Position numbers and translations under genes: made by a program. Positions 54,866-63,570 of a DNA stretch of 64,000 nt are shown here, in pieces. The notes under the pieces were generated by a model. The model was not told where the DNA came from and did not search any database. It saw nothing but the letters and a program-made list of their open reading frames with translations. The DNA is from Pseudomonas silesiensis (lineage in GTDB: Bacteria > Pseudomonadota > Gammaproteobacteria > Pseudomonadales > Pseudomonadaceae), in contig NZ_CP014870.1 of NCBI RefSeq assembly GCF_001661075.1, forward strand, positions 2,376,501 through 2,440,500. The letters are read 5' to 3'. Every line of letters starts with the position of its first letter. Positions within the stretch are counted from its first letter, which is position 1.

Positions 54866-56545
54866 TCAGGCTACCAGTTGATGGCAGCCGTACACCACCA
54901 GAACACCCGCGATCAGTGTGGCATATGGCAACCAGCCGGCGCGTTTCCGACCGGCATCGGCCTGGATATACAGGTCGCTGAGCATCGCTTCGGGGAAGCG
55001 TCCGCGGTCCTGCACATAGTGGCGGTAGCAGAATACCGGCAGGATCAACAGCGCCAGCAGCAGGCCGGTCATCAGGGTTCCGGCGCCCCAGATATCGGCG
55101 CCCAGGCCCATGCAGGCCAGGTTGACGAAACTCAGTACACCGCCGGCCACCAGCAGCACGGTGGGGGCCTTGTACGGGCGTACCCAGTCCGGACGGTCCA
55201 GGCGATGGATCCAGCCGGCGTTGAGGTTGAGGAAGTTGAAGATGATGTAGCTGACGTTGGAGGCCGCGAGCACGAACACGTAGTCGGACATCAGTAACAG
55301 CAGCAGGTTGAACGACAGGTCGGTCCACATGGCGGCGGTCGGTGCGCCGTGTTCGTTGGTGCGGCCCAGGTATTTGGGCAGCCAGCCGTCCACCGACGCT
55401 TGGTACAGGGTGCGGGACGAGCCGGACATCGAGGTCATAATCGCCAGCAAGGTGGCAAGCACCAGCATGATCAGCACGATATTCGCCACCAGCTTGCCGC
55501 CGCCGATGCTGTCCGCCATGACCTGGCCGACACCCATGCCGCTGTAGATCGCCGGCGACAACAGGCCGCTGTAGACCGCCGGTGTGACCACCGCGCCGCT
55601 GGCGTCGAGCACCGCCGGTGTCACCAATTGGCCAAGACCGAGACTGCCCTGAAAGGCCAGGGGCACCAGGGTGAACACCAGGATGCACAACAGGCCGGCA
55701 TAGAAGATCGCCTTGAAGGTGTCGCGCTTGGGGTCCTTGAATTCCCGGGTGTAGCACACCGCCGTTTCGAACCCGTAAGTCGACCACGCGGCCATGAACA
55801 GCCCGCCGGCCATCAGCGACCAGCCGGAAATGTCCCAGGTGCCGTCGATGACTTGCCCGGCCGCGTCATGGGCCAGGGGGTACAACGGCAGGAAGTTGGC
55901 CTGGGCCGCATCCCCGGTGAACAAGGGCACTACGCCCACCAGCAGCAAGGGAATCAGCGAGGTCACGCCGAGCACCAGGGTCAGGCGTGCCGAGCGTAGG
56001 ATGCCGCCATGCTGCACGGCGAACACGGTCAGCAGGATCAGCAGGCCGATGGCGAACGTCGCGTTGATCCGCAGCGACAGGCCGCTCTTGATCCAGCCCA
56101 GGTCGAGCAAGGTCAGTTGCCAGGTGTTGATCAGTGCATCGGCGGGAAACAGCGCGGTGAGGATGTAACCGGCCGCCAGCCCTGAACCGATCGACAGCAC
56201 GGGCGACCAGGCCAGCCAGTTGCACCACACCGACACCGGTGCGATCAACTTGCTGTAGCGCACCCAGGCGACGGCACCATAGACCGAGGCTCCGCCGGAC
56301 TTGTGCGGGAACAGCCCGGCGATTTCGGCGTAGGTGAAAGCCTGGATAAAACCGAACAGGATCGACACGATCCAGACGATCCAGGCCGGTTTGCCGACCG
56401 TGGCGGCAATCGCGCCGATAGAGAACAGCACCAGGGCGGGCACGCCACTGGCGACCCAGAACGCCCCGCGCCAGTCGATCTTGCGCTGCAGGCTGCCCAT
56501 TGAACCGGCGGCCTGGGGTACGGCCTCGAACGTAGTCGCTTCCAT
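54866..56545 (-). CDS. APC-family permease, candidate methylated-amine transporter
   Basis: A 559-residue amino acid/polyamine/organocation permease with about 12 to 13 hydrophobic helices. Early motifs include VPALVLFSIGAIAATVG and FTYAEIAGLFPHKSGGASVYGAVAW, the typical helix 1 and helix 3 region of APC proteins, and SMSGSSRTLYQASVDGWLP in the middle. It lies between tdm and folD in the same direction, so its substrate is probably trimethylamine, TMAO, dimethylamine or a related quaternary amine. No ABC system of the TmoXWV type is present. The start at 56545 is preceded by GGGAATACG-like sequence; a frame extending to 56962 lies in tdm. Confidence 0.82.
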   Translation of the reverse strand: MEATTFEAVPQAAGSMGSLQRKIDWRGAFWVASGVPALVLFSIGAIAATVGKPAWIVWIVSILFGFIQAFTYAEIAGLFPHKSGGASVYGAVAWVRYSKLIAPVSVWCNWLAWSPVLSIGSGLAAGYILTALFPADALINTWQLTLLDLGWIKSGLSLRINATFAIGLLILLTVFAVQHGGILRSARLTLVLGVTSLIPLLLVGVVPLFTGDAAQANFLPLYPLAHDAAGQVIDGTWDISGWSLMAGGLFMAAWSTYGFETAVCYTREFKDPKRDTFKAIFYAGLLCILVFTLVPLAFQGSLGLGQLVTPAVLDASGAVVTPAVYSGLLSPAIYSGMGVGQVMADSIGGGKLVANIVLIMLVLATLLAIMTSMSGSSRTLYQASVDGWLPKYLGRTNEHGAPTAAMWTDLSFNLLLLLMSDYVFVLAASNVSYIIFNFLNLNAGWIHRLDRPDWVRPYKAPTVLLVAGGVLSFVNLACMGLGADIWGAGTLMTGLLLALLILPVFCYRHYVQDRGRFPEAMLSDLYIQADAGRKRAGWLPYATLIAGVLVVYGCHQLVA

Positions 56546-56576
56546 CTTCGTATTCCCATGTTTGAGTCGAACGAGT

Positions 56577-56677
56577 CCTGTAGGAAGCTTGCTCGCGATG
56601 AACATAAAAACACCGCGATTAGCCAGAAAAACGGGGTAATCGTTAACGTTTTTCGCGAGCAAGCTCGCTCCTACAGG
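56577..56677. repeat. Inverted REP pair
   Basis: CCTGTAGGAAGCTTGCTCGCGATG on the left (read in parts) and CGCGAGCAAGCTCGC to CTCCTACAGG on the right, enclosing CGCGATTAGCCAG and GGGGTAATCGTTAACG. It lies in the 169-base gap between tdm and the permease gene, an intra-operon REP like that in ben. Confidence 0.82.
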
Positions 56678-56714
56678 TGTGGGTATGGGCAGGAAACAGT
56701 GAGTGTGAAGCCGA

Positions 56715-59057
56715 TCAACTGCGTACCCGGCTCTTGTCCGGGTCGTAGAAAATCGGGGCGGTGACCGTGGCGCTGATGCGCTTCTGCAGGCCGTCGACTT
56801 TGCCGATATCCAACACCGTGCCGACGTCGGCACAGGCCACGTCGACCCGGCACAACGCGATGTTGCTGGCCAGCAGTGGCGAGCGGCAGGCACTGGTGAT
56901 GACCCCGACCTGGGCCCGGCCGCGGTACACCGGGTCACCGTGGTGGGCGCCTTCATTGCCACTCAATTGCAGGCCCACCAGCTTGTGGGCCGGATGAGCG
57001 CTGCGCCGCAGCAGGGCCTCGCGACCGATGAAATCATCGGTCTTGCTCTTCAGCGGTACGCTGAAACCGATACCGGCCTCGAACGGATCGGTCTGGTCGC
57101 TGAACTCGTAGCCGGCAAAGATCAGCCCGGCTTCGATGCGCAGCATGTCCAGCGCTTCCAGGCCCAGCGGCACCAGGCCCAAGGGTTGGCCCAGGGCCCA
57201 GATCCGGTCCCAGACTCGCCCGGCATCCTCGGGCTGGCACCAGACTTCGTAACCCAGCTCGCCGGTGTAGCCGGTGCGCGAGATCATCAGCGGGCAACCG
57301 TCGTAACCGTCCAGGCGACCCACCAGAAAACGGAACCAGCCCAGGCTTTCCAGGCTCGGCTGATCAGGCGCGGTCCAGACCATCTGCTTGAGCAGCTCAC
57401 GACTCATCGGGCCTTGCACCGCGAGGTTGTGGATCTGTTCGCTGGCGGACTTGACCCAGACTTTCATGCCGAGCTTGTGCGCCTGCTCGCGCAGCCAGAC
57501 CCCGGCGTAGTCTTCGCCGCAGATCCAGCGAAAATTGTCCGCGCCCAGGCGCAGCAAAGTGCCGTCGTCGAGCATGCCGCCGTGCTCGTGGCACATCGCC
57601 GAGTACACCACTTGCCCCACTGCCAGGCGCCGCACATCGCGGGTCAGGCAGTACTGCAACAAGGCTTCGGCGTCGGGGCCGATGATTTCGAATTTGCGCA
57701 GGGCGGTCAGGTCCATCACCGCCACCCGTTCGCGGCAACCCAGGTATTCCTCGATCGCGCCATAGCCGTCATAACGCAGTGGCAGCCACCAGTTGCGGTA
57801 GTCGACGAAGGTGCCGGTCAAGGCGCGGGTGCGTGAGTGGAACGCGGACTCACGGGTAAGGATCGGGTCGGCATCGGCCGTGGTTCGAGTGCTCATGGCG
57901 ATGGAAAAACGCTCCTTTTCGCTGTAGATGCGGACATGGATATCGCTCGGGTTCCAGCCATTGGCCGGGTCGATGTCATCCGGGCACGAGGTGCTGGCGC
58001 ACAGCAGGTCGGTCATGGCCCGCAGCAGCACGTAATCGCCTGGACGCGACCAGGGTTCATCCAGGGTCATCTGCTGGTGCGCGTCGATCCCGGTATTGAA
58101 GAAGAAGTTGATCGCCGGCCAGCCATTGCGGGCCTTCACCCCATGGGGCGAAAGCACCTGGCTGAGGTTGTCGCTGCAGTTGTCGTGCCCGAAGTAGCCA
58201 TGGCTCTCGTAGTAGCGTGCGGCGCAGGCCAGGGCGAAGGAATCGTGGCGGCCGACGGTGTCACGCACCACCTCGAGCATCGGTTGCATCCGCCGGTCGA
58301 AAAACTTCGAAAACAGACCCGGTGCCGGGTAGGCGCTGCCGTTCAGCGTGCGGGTGACGGTCTGGTCCAGGTCCAGCTCCAGGCCGCGATCCAGTGCCCG
58401 TCGATCCAGGGCGACGAAGTCGGAGCACTGGCGCCCGGCGACATCCAGCACCTGTACATACTGACCTTTGCCGACGGCGTAACTGTGGGCGGTGCCGGCA
58501 CCGAGGGTGAACTCGTCGAGTAGCTCGCCCAAGGGTTCGGGCAACACGGGGAGCAGCAGCGGCGAGGGATTGGCCCGAGTCACCCATAACCTGAGTTCGC
58601 TGGGCCGGTATTGCCGGTCGACGGCGGTCAATCCGGCGGGTGCCGCGACGATCACGAGTAGCTCATCGCTGGCGACGAAGCGGCGACTGAAATCGGCGGG
58701 GCTGTCCTCGTCCCAGAGTGAGGCGGCGCTGGGTAGGTGTCGTGGATCAATCGCGCGTCGGATCAGCGCATCGCCAATGCGGCGCGACTGCAAGGTCGGT
58801 TCGGCGAGCCGTGCGCCGATAAACCCGCAGGCCGTCGAACCGCTTAGCGCCCAGGCGGCCAGGGCGCTGCGCCCGAGCCTGTCCATGGCCAGCAAATGGC
58901 AAGGTTGGCGGCCTTCGAGGTCGATCACTTGCAGGCTGTCGCCGGGCTGCAGCTCGACAAGGGTCAGGCCGCCGGCGGCCACCTGATAGCGCTCCAGGGC
59001 CGGGGGCCGGGCAAAGAGTCCGGGCTCCCGCGGGCGGGAAACACGAGGTGCGTTCAT
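56715..59057 (-). CDS. tdm: Trimethylamine N-oxide demethylase (DUF1989-GcvT fusion)
   Basis: A 780-residue protein. The N-terminal half (about 20-400) is DUF1989-like, with GRQCSDFVALDR, GHDNCSDNLSQVL and STSCPDDIDPANGW; Cys278, Cys294 and Cys358 are spaced 16 and 64 residues apart, the spacing I recall for the zinc ligands of Methylocella Tdm. The C-terminal half (about 410-775) is a GcvT-like tetrahydrofolate domain (AVMDLTALRKFEIIGPDA, RTGYTGELGYEVWC, GYEFSDQTDPFEAGIGF). Tdm cleaves TMAO to dimethylamine and formaldehyde, the latter captured by THF. It starts 15 bases after the tmm stop. The length equals known Tdm proteins. Confidence 0.88.
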   Translation of the reverse strand: MNAPRVSRPREPGLFARPPALERYQVAAGGLTLVELQPGDSLQVIDLEGRQPCHLLAMDRLGRSALAAWALSGSTACGFIGARLAEPTLQSRRIGDALIRRAIDPRHLPSAASLWDEDSPADFSRRFVASDELLVIVAAPAGLTAVDRQYRPSELRLWVTRANPSPLLLPVLPEPLGELLDEFTLGAGTAHSYAVGKGQYVQVLDVAGRQCSDFVALDRRALDRGLELDLDQTVTRTLNGSAYPAPGLFSKFFDRRMQPMLEVVRDTVGRHDSFALACAARYYESHGYFGHDNCSDNLSQVLSPHGVKARNGWPAINFFFNTGIDAHQQMTLDEPWSRPGDYVLLRAMTDLLCASTSCPDDIDPANGWNPSDIHVRIYSEKERFSIAMSTRTTADADPILTRESAFHSRTRALTGTFVDYRNWWLPLRYDGYGAIEEYLGCRERVAVMDLTALRKFEIIGPDAEALLQYCLTRDVRRLAVGQVVYSAMCHEHGGMLDDGTLLRLGADNFRWICGEDYAGVWLREQAHKLGMKVWVKSASEQIHNLAVQGPMSRELLKQMVWTAPDQPSLESLGWFRFLVGRLDGYDGCPLMISRTGYTGELGYEVWCQPEDAGRVWDRIWALGQPLGLVPLGLEALDMLRIEAGLIFAGYEFSDQTDPFEAGIGFSVPLKSKTDDFIGREALLRRSAHPAHKLVGLQLSGNEGAHHGDPVYRGRAQVGVITSACRSPLLASNIALCRVDVACADVGTVLDIGKVDGLQKRISATVTAPIFYDPDKSRVRS

Positions 59058-59072
59058 GGCGAGGCTCCCGGG

Positions 59073-60440
59073 TCAACCGATCGACTTGACGGACATCGGC
59101 GGTCCGGCGAGGTACGCCGCCATGGAGTCGTCAAGGGCATGCAGCCAAGGCGTGTGGTGGGGCGGCGACTGGGTGCCGGTCATCAGCGAGCGATAGGACT
59201 TGTCGCGGTAACCCATGATGTCGTGGGCCTTGTCGTGCTTCCAGTGCAGGAAGGTGTCGTTGACCGCGGCGATATCGAAGTTCGGGTAATCGGTGGCGTC
59301 CACCAGCTGCTGGATGTAGGCGCCCTGGAATTCAAACATTTGCTGGTTGGTTTCCAGTGTCTGTTCCCGTGTGTGCCATTGCAGGCTGTCGGCGATCATC
59401 TCGGCCTGGCTCGGCAGCTGGATGCGTCCGAGGATCACGTCGCGGGCGTACCAGGCCTGGGCGTCGAACATGTTGAACGAGTACCACTGGTCCTGCATGC
59501 CGAGGTAGATCAGTTGCGGGTTGGGCTCCCAGAAAATGCCCTTGTACAGGTTCATCGGCCATAGCCGGTTGTCAGTCTTGAGGCACAGTTCGTCCGGCAG
59601 GAAGGGGAAGTGGTGTTTGTAGCCGGTGCACAGGATCACCGCATCGATGTGCTTGTGGGTGCCGTCGATAAAGTACGCGCGGTTTTTTTCCAGGCGCTGC
59701 AACAGCGGTTTTTCTTCCCAGTTGGCGGGCCAGTCATAGCCCATGGGGGCGGTGCGGTAGCAGCTGGTGATGCTGCGGGCGCCATACTTGTAGCACTGCG
59801 AGCCGATGTCTTCGGCGGAATAGCTGCTGCCGACGATCAGCAGGTCCTTGCCCTTGAACTCCAGCGCCTCGCGGAAATCATGGGCGTGCAGGATGCGCCC
59901 GCCGAACTGCTCGAATCCGGGGAAGTACGGCAACTTCGGTGTCGAAAAGTGCCCGCAGGCGTTGATCACATAGTCGAACTCTTCCGAGGTCCGGGTATCG
60001 CTGCCGTGGTCGTGGGCGACCACCGTGAAGCGGCGAGTCTCTTCGTCAAAGGTCACCTGGCGCACCACATTGTTGAAACGGATGTAGTCGCGAACCCCGG
60101 CTTTTTCGACGCGGCCCTTGATGTAGTCCCACAGCACCTCCCGGGGCGGGTAGGAGCCGATGGGGCGACCGAAATGTTCTTCGAAGGTGTAGTCGGCGAA
60201 CTCCAGGCATTCCTTCGGGCCGTTCGACCACAAATAGCGGTACATGCTGCCGTGCACCGGTTCGCCGTGTTCATCCAGGCCGGTGCGCCAGGTGTAATTC
60301 CACATGCCACCCCAGTCTTGCTGTTTTTCATAGCAGACCAGTTCCGGGATGGGCGTTCCCTGGTCCCTGGTCGATTGAAATGCCCGCAGTTGAGCCATGC
60401 CGCAAGGGCCGGCGCCGATGATTGCTACACGTGTGGTCAT
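59073..60440 (-). CDS. tmm: Trimethylamine monooxygenase (bacterial flavin-containing monooxygenase)
   Basis: A 455-residue class B flavoprotein monooxygenase oxidising trimethylamine to TMAO with NADPH and O2. FAD motif GAGPCG at residues 9-14, the FMO signature [11 protein letters not shown] at 179-189, and the NADPH motif GSSYSA at 204-209, with Tyr207 at the place of the functionally important Tyr in marine Tmm. Regions such as [20 protein letters not shown] and [20 protein letters not shown] are those of Tmm proteins. It is between purU and tdm on the same strand. FMO family members can also oxidise other sulphides and amines. Confidence 0.92.
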   Translation of the reverse strand: MTTRVAIIGAGPCGMAQLRAFQSTRDQGTPIPELVCYEKQQDWGGMWNYTWRTGLDEHGEPVHGSMYRYLWSNGPKECLEFADYTFEEHFGRPIGSYPPREVLWDYIKGRVEKAGVRDYIRFNNVVRQVTFDEETRRFTVVAHDHGSDTRTSEEFDYVINACGHFSTPKLPYFPGFEQFGGRILHAHDFREALEFKGKDLLIVGSSYSAEDIGSQCYKYGARSITSCYRTAPMGYDWPANWEEKPLLQRLEKNRAYFIDGTHKHIDAVILCTGYKHHFPFLPDELCLKTDNRLWPMNLYKGIFWEPNPQLIYLGMQDQWYSFNMFDAQAWYARDVILGRIQLPSQAEMIADSLQWHTREQTLETNQQMFEFQGAYIQQLVDATDYPNFDIAAVNDTFLHWKHDKAHDIMGYRDKSYRSLMTGTQSPPHHTPWLHALDDSMAAYLAGPPMSVKSIG

Positions 60441-60479
60441 GGTCGTTTCTCGTGGCTGTGAATCGGAAAAAAGGCTCGC

Positions 60480-61346
60480 TCAGCGAAAAATCACCGTCTT
60501 GTCCTGGTTGATGAATACCCGGTGTTCCAAGTGGTATTTCAGGGCTTTGGAAAGCGCCACGGTTTCGGTGTCACGGCCGATGGCAACCAGCGAATCGGGC
60601 AGGTGGGTGTGGTCGACGCGCTGGATTTCCTGCTCGATGATCGGCCCCTCGTCGAGGTCCGAGGTGACGTAGTGGGCGGTGGCGCCGATCAGCTTCACGC
60701 CACGGTCGTAGGCTTGGTGATAGGGCTTGGCCCCCTTGAAACCGGGCAGGAACGAGTGATGGATGTTGATCGCCCGCCCGGACAACTGCTGGCACAAGCC
60801 ATCGGAGAGAATCTGCATATAGCGGGCGAGTACCACCAGGTCGGTCCGGGTGTCCTCGACGATGCGCATCAATTCGGCTTCCTGGCCGGCCTTGCTGTCC
60901 TTGGTGATCGGCAGGTAGATGAAGCGGATACCTTCGCGTTCGGCCATGGCGCGCAGGTCCAGGTGGTTGGAGACCACGGCGGTGATGTGCATGTCCATCT
61001 CGCCCTTGCGATGGCGGTACAGCAGGTCGGTCAGGCAATGGTCGAACTTGCTGACCATCAGCAGCACCCGGGTCGGCTGGCTGCTGCAGAACAGTTGCCA
61101 CTGCATGTCGAAGCCGCCGGCCAGGTCGCCCAGATCCTCGCGCAGGGCACCGATATCGCCGGTCACGCCGGTGTTGAAGCGGAACACCGCGCGCATGAAA
61201 AACTGCCCGGTGAACTCGTCGTCGAATTGCGCCAGTTCGCTGATGTAGCACTGCTGCCGGGCCAGGCATGTGGTGATCGCGGCGACGATGCCGGACGCTG
61301 CCGGGCAGTTGATCTTGAGGATGTAATGTTCGTTGGAGGTGTCCAT
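60480..61346 (-). CDS. purU: Formyltetrahydrofolate deformylase (copy 2)
   Basis: A 288-residue PurU, same length as copy 1 and with an identical motif set ([46 protein letters not shown]). It is highly similar to copy 1 in the C-terminal two thirds but differs more in the N-terminal ACT domain, so the two copies may respond to different effectors. It lies between the GcvT-like gene and tmm, with gaps of 33 and 39 bases. Confidence 0.93.
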   Translation of the reverse strand: MDTSNEHYILKINCPAASGIVAAITTCLARQQCYISELAQFDDEFTGQFFMRAVFRFNTGVTGDIGALREDLGDLAGGFDMQWQLFCSSQPTRVLLMVSKFDHCLTDLLYRHRKGEMDMHITAVVSNHLDLRAMAEREGIRFIYLPITKDSKAGQEAELMRIVEDTRTDLVVLARYMQILSDGLCQQLSGRAINIHHSFLPGFKGAKPYHQAYDRGVKLIGATAHYVTSDLDEGPIIEQEIQRVDHTHLPDSLVAIGRDTETVALSKALKYHLEHRVFINQDKTVIFR

Positions 61347-61379
61347 TGAAGGTTCCCTGATTGCAAGTGAAGGGGCGGC

Positions 61380-62510
61380 TCAGCCCTTGGCTGTGCGCTT
61401 GGTTTTTTCCGGGTCGTCGAAGGGCAGGGCGTGGGTCACGGCGGCGCTTTCCAGGCTGCCGCGCACCTGCAGGGCTATGCCGGGAAGCGCGCAGGCAAGG
61501 CTCATCCGGGCGATGGCCATGGAGCGTTTGCTCAGGCGCGAATACATGCCGCAGGTGATCACCCCGACTTGCCGGTCGCCCTGCCACAGGGTGTCGCCGG
61601 CTTCGGCGGCGCGTACGCCGTCGAGCAACACGCCGGTGATCCTGAAGCGCTCCTGGCCGCGCAGGCGAAAGTGCTCCTCGGCGCCGCGGAATTCGCGCTT
61701 GTCCGGGGAGACGGTGAAATCCAGGCCCATTTCCCACAGGGTGTCGCCGGCCTTCTGGTCGGCGAAGGGGTACATCTGCGAATTGTCGTAGGGGAAAAAC
61801 ATCAGCGAACTTTCCACCCGCAACCAGTCCAGGGCGGTGAAGGCGCAGGGGATGATGCCCAGGCTCGCGCCCTGTTCGAGAATGCTGTCCCACAGCGCCG
61901 GCGCATCGGCGGCCTTGCAGAAAATCTCGTAGCCGCGTTCGCCGGTGTAGCCGGTGCGCGAGATCATCACCGGGCGGTCGAACAGGCGGGTTTGCAGGTG
62001 ATGGAAATAGGGCAGCTGACGGATCCCGGGGACGTGCTCGGCGAGAAAATCCACCGCCAGCGGGCCTTGCAGCGACAGGTCGTGCAGGTCGTCATCGAAC
62101 AGCACGGCCACTTGGCGTCCCTGGGCTGAACGCACCAGCATTTCGTGACCGCTGCCGGCCCCGTGCACCACCATGAACGCGTTGGGCCCGGTGCGATAGA
62201 CGATGCAGTCATCGACGAACTTGCCGTCCTCGTCGAGCATCGAGGCGTACACCGACTTGCCGGGGTAAAGCTTGGCGATGTCGCGGGTGGTGGCCCATTG
62301 CAGCAGGCTCTCGGCATGGGGGCCGACGTAGTGGACTTTCTTCAGCCCGGACACATCCATCAGCCCGGCGCGGGTGCGGATCGCCTGATGGTGATCGGCC
62401 AGGTCGCTGCTGTAGGTCCAGGCCGTGCCCATGCCGTTCCAGTCTTCGAGGTTCGAGCCGAGTGCGCGGTGCCGTTCGGCCAGCGCAGAAATACGCCATG
62501 AATGGGTCAT
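61380..62510 (-). CDS. GcvT-like aminomethyltransferase, probable dimethylamine monooxygenase-associated protein
   Basis: A 376-residue GcvT-family protein. The THF-binding fold is recognised by AGLMDVSGLKKVHYVGPHA, YPGKSVYASMLDEDGKFVDD, ISRTGYTGERGYEIFC and LPGIALQVRGS. It sits directly after the DUF3445 gene in an operon with a reductase, the layout of dimethylamine monooxygenase gene sets (dmm) in which a GcvT-like protein captures formaldehyde on THF. Subunit lettering varies, so no symbol is given. It lacks the lipoate-protein partners of the glycine cleavage system, none of which are nearby. Confidence 0.82.
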   Translation of the reverse strand: MTHSWRISALAERHRALGSNLEDWNGMGTAWTYSSDLADHHQAIRTRAGLMDVSGLKKVHYVGPHAESLLQWATTRDIAKLYPGKSVYASMLDEDGKFVDDCIVYRTGPNAFMVVHGAGSGHEMLVRSAQGRQVAVLFDDDLHDLSLQGPLAVDFLAEHVPGIRQLPYFHHLQTRLFDRPVMISRTGYTGERGYEIFCKAADAPALWDSILEQGASLGIIPCAFTALDWLRVESSLMFFPYDNSQMYPFADQKAGDTLWEMGLDFTVSPDKREFRGAEEHFRLRGQERFRITGVLLDGVRAAEAGDTLWQGDRQVGVITCGMYSRLSKRSMAIARMSLACALPGIALQVRGSLESAAVTHALPFDDPEKTKRTAKG

Positions 62511-62544
62511 GTGAAGATCCTTGTCGGGGGAAAGTGGGTAGGGG

Positions 62545-63561
62545 TCAGGCTTGCGGATCGAAGCGGCTCAGCCACTCGACCAGGGTCTGTCGGTAACGGC
62601 TCATACCCTTGTAGTCGGCGATCGGCCCGGGCAGGTCGCGCAGCACTCGGTGCAGGCGGCAGCCCCAGCCGGGCTGGGTGACCAGCTCGTCCATGCTGAT
62701 CAGGTAGGTGCGGATGCTGAACATCACCGCATTGCTGCGCGGCAGGCGGGCCATCACTTGCAACTCGACCCGCAGATGCACCTGTTGCCCGACGTTGTCG
62801 GCGGTGATGCGGCCGCGGTCGGCGCCCCATTCATGGAAGGTCTCGGGGGAAGAATCCAGGCGCGGGTTGATGGTCAGCGTCCAGTTCAGGCGCCGTACCG
62901 GCTGCCCCGCCTGCAGGTTGAGCAGGTACTTCAGCGCGCGGTCGAACACACCCATCTGGTGGGCCATCGGCACCGGCGAATGCCACTGCTTGAAACTCAT
63001 GCCGGCGTCGAAGGCCAGTGACCAGTCGGCCGGGCAGGTGACCAGGCCGGCGTCCATGTACAGATCGCCGTCGCGTTGATCGAGCAGGGCGAAATCCCCC
63101 TGCACCTGGCGACCGATGAACTCCAGCGGCTCGCAGGGCAGGCTCGTGGCATCACCAAACACGAAGCGCTGATCGATATCCAGCAGCTGGTTGCGCCAGT
63201 GCCAGTCGTCACCCACACGCTCAAGGCTGAACCACTGCGGATAGTCGGCGGCGAGGTGTTCCATGAGCATCTGCAGTGCATCCCAGGCGGCTACCTGCAT
63301 ATGCGGCATCACCAGGTAGCGGCGCGGGTCCTTGTCCAGCACCAGGGCGCGCTCGGCCATTTCCGAACGGTAATGTTCGTCGATGTCGAACCCGTGCTGG
63401 TAAATCGAGCCGGGATCCCGGGACCTTGCCGGTTCGATGTTCACCGAATACAGGTAGCTGTCCTCGGTGAAGGGGAATGGGAAACGGCGGATGGCCGTGG
63501 GGCTGTTGCGAAAACTGAAGTCGTCTCGATAGCTCTGCACGGGGTTTGCTTGAATGGTCAT
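62545..63561 (-). CDS. DUF3445 heme-dependent oxidative N-demethylase, probable dimethylamine monooxygenase subunit
   Basis: A 338-residue protein of the DUF3445 family, named for the alpha subunit of heme-dependent oxidative N-demethylase. Characteristic segments are FPFPFTEDSYLYSVNIEPA at the N terminus, YLVMPHMQVAAWDALQMLME, FVFGDATSLPCEPLEFIG and LHRVLRDLP. It would carry out oxygen-dependent N-demethylation of dimethylamine to methylamine with electrons from the adjacent reductase. It is nine bases after the reductase stop. Confidence 0.84.
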   Translation of the reverse strand: MTIQANPVQSYRDDFSFRNSPTAIRRFPFPFTEDSYLYSVNIEPARSRDPGSIYQHGFDIDEHYRSEMAERALVLDKDPRRYLVMPHMQVAAWDALQMLMEHLAADYPQWFSLERVGDDWHWRNQLLDIDQRFVFGDATSLPCEPLEFIGRQVQGDFALLDQRDGDLYMDAGLVTCPADWSLAFDAGMSFKQWHSPVPMAHQMGVFDRALKYLLNLQAGQPVRRLNWTLTINPRLDSSPETFHEWGADRGRITADNVGQQVHLRVELQVMARLPRSNAVMFSIRTYLISMDELVTQPGWGCRLHRVLRDLPGPIADYKGMSRYRQTLVEWLSRFDPQA

Positions 63562-63570
63562 GGTCGACTC

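Noticed and set aside
54866..56962. N-terminal extension of the APC permease into tdm
   Set aside because: The extra 139 codons cross a REP pair and the end of tdm and are basic and low in complexity; the permease begins at 56545.
56715..59057. Urea carboxylase-associated DUF1989 protein
   Set aside because: The fusion to GcvT and position next to tmm identify Tdm; no urea carboxylase or allophanate hydrolase gene is present.
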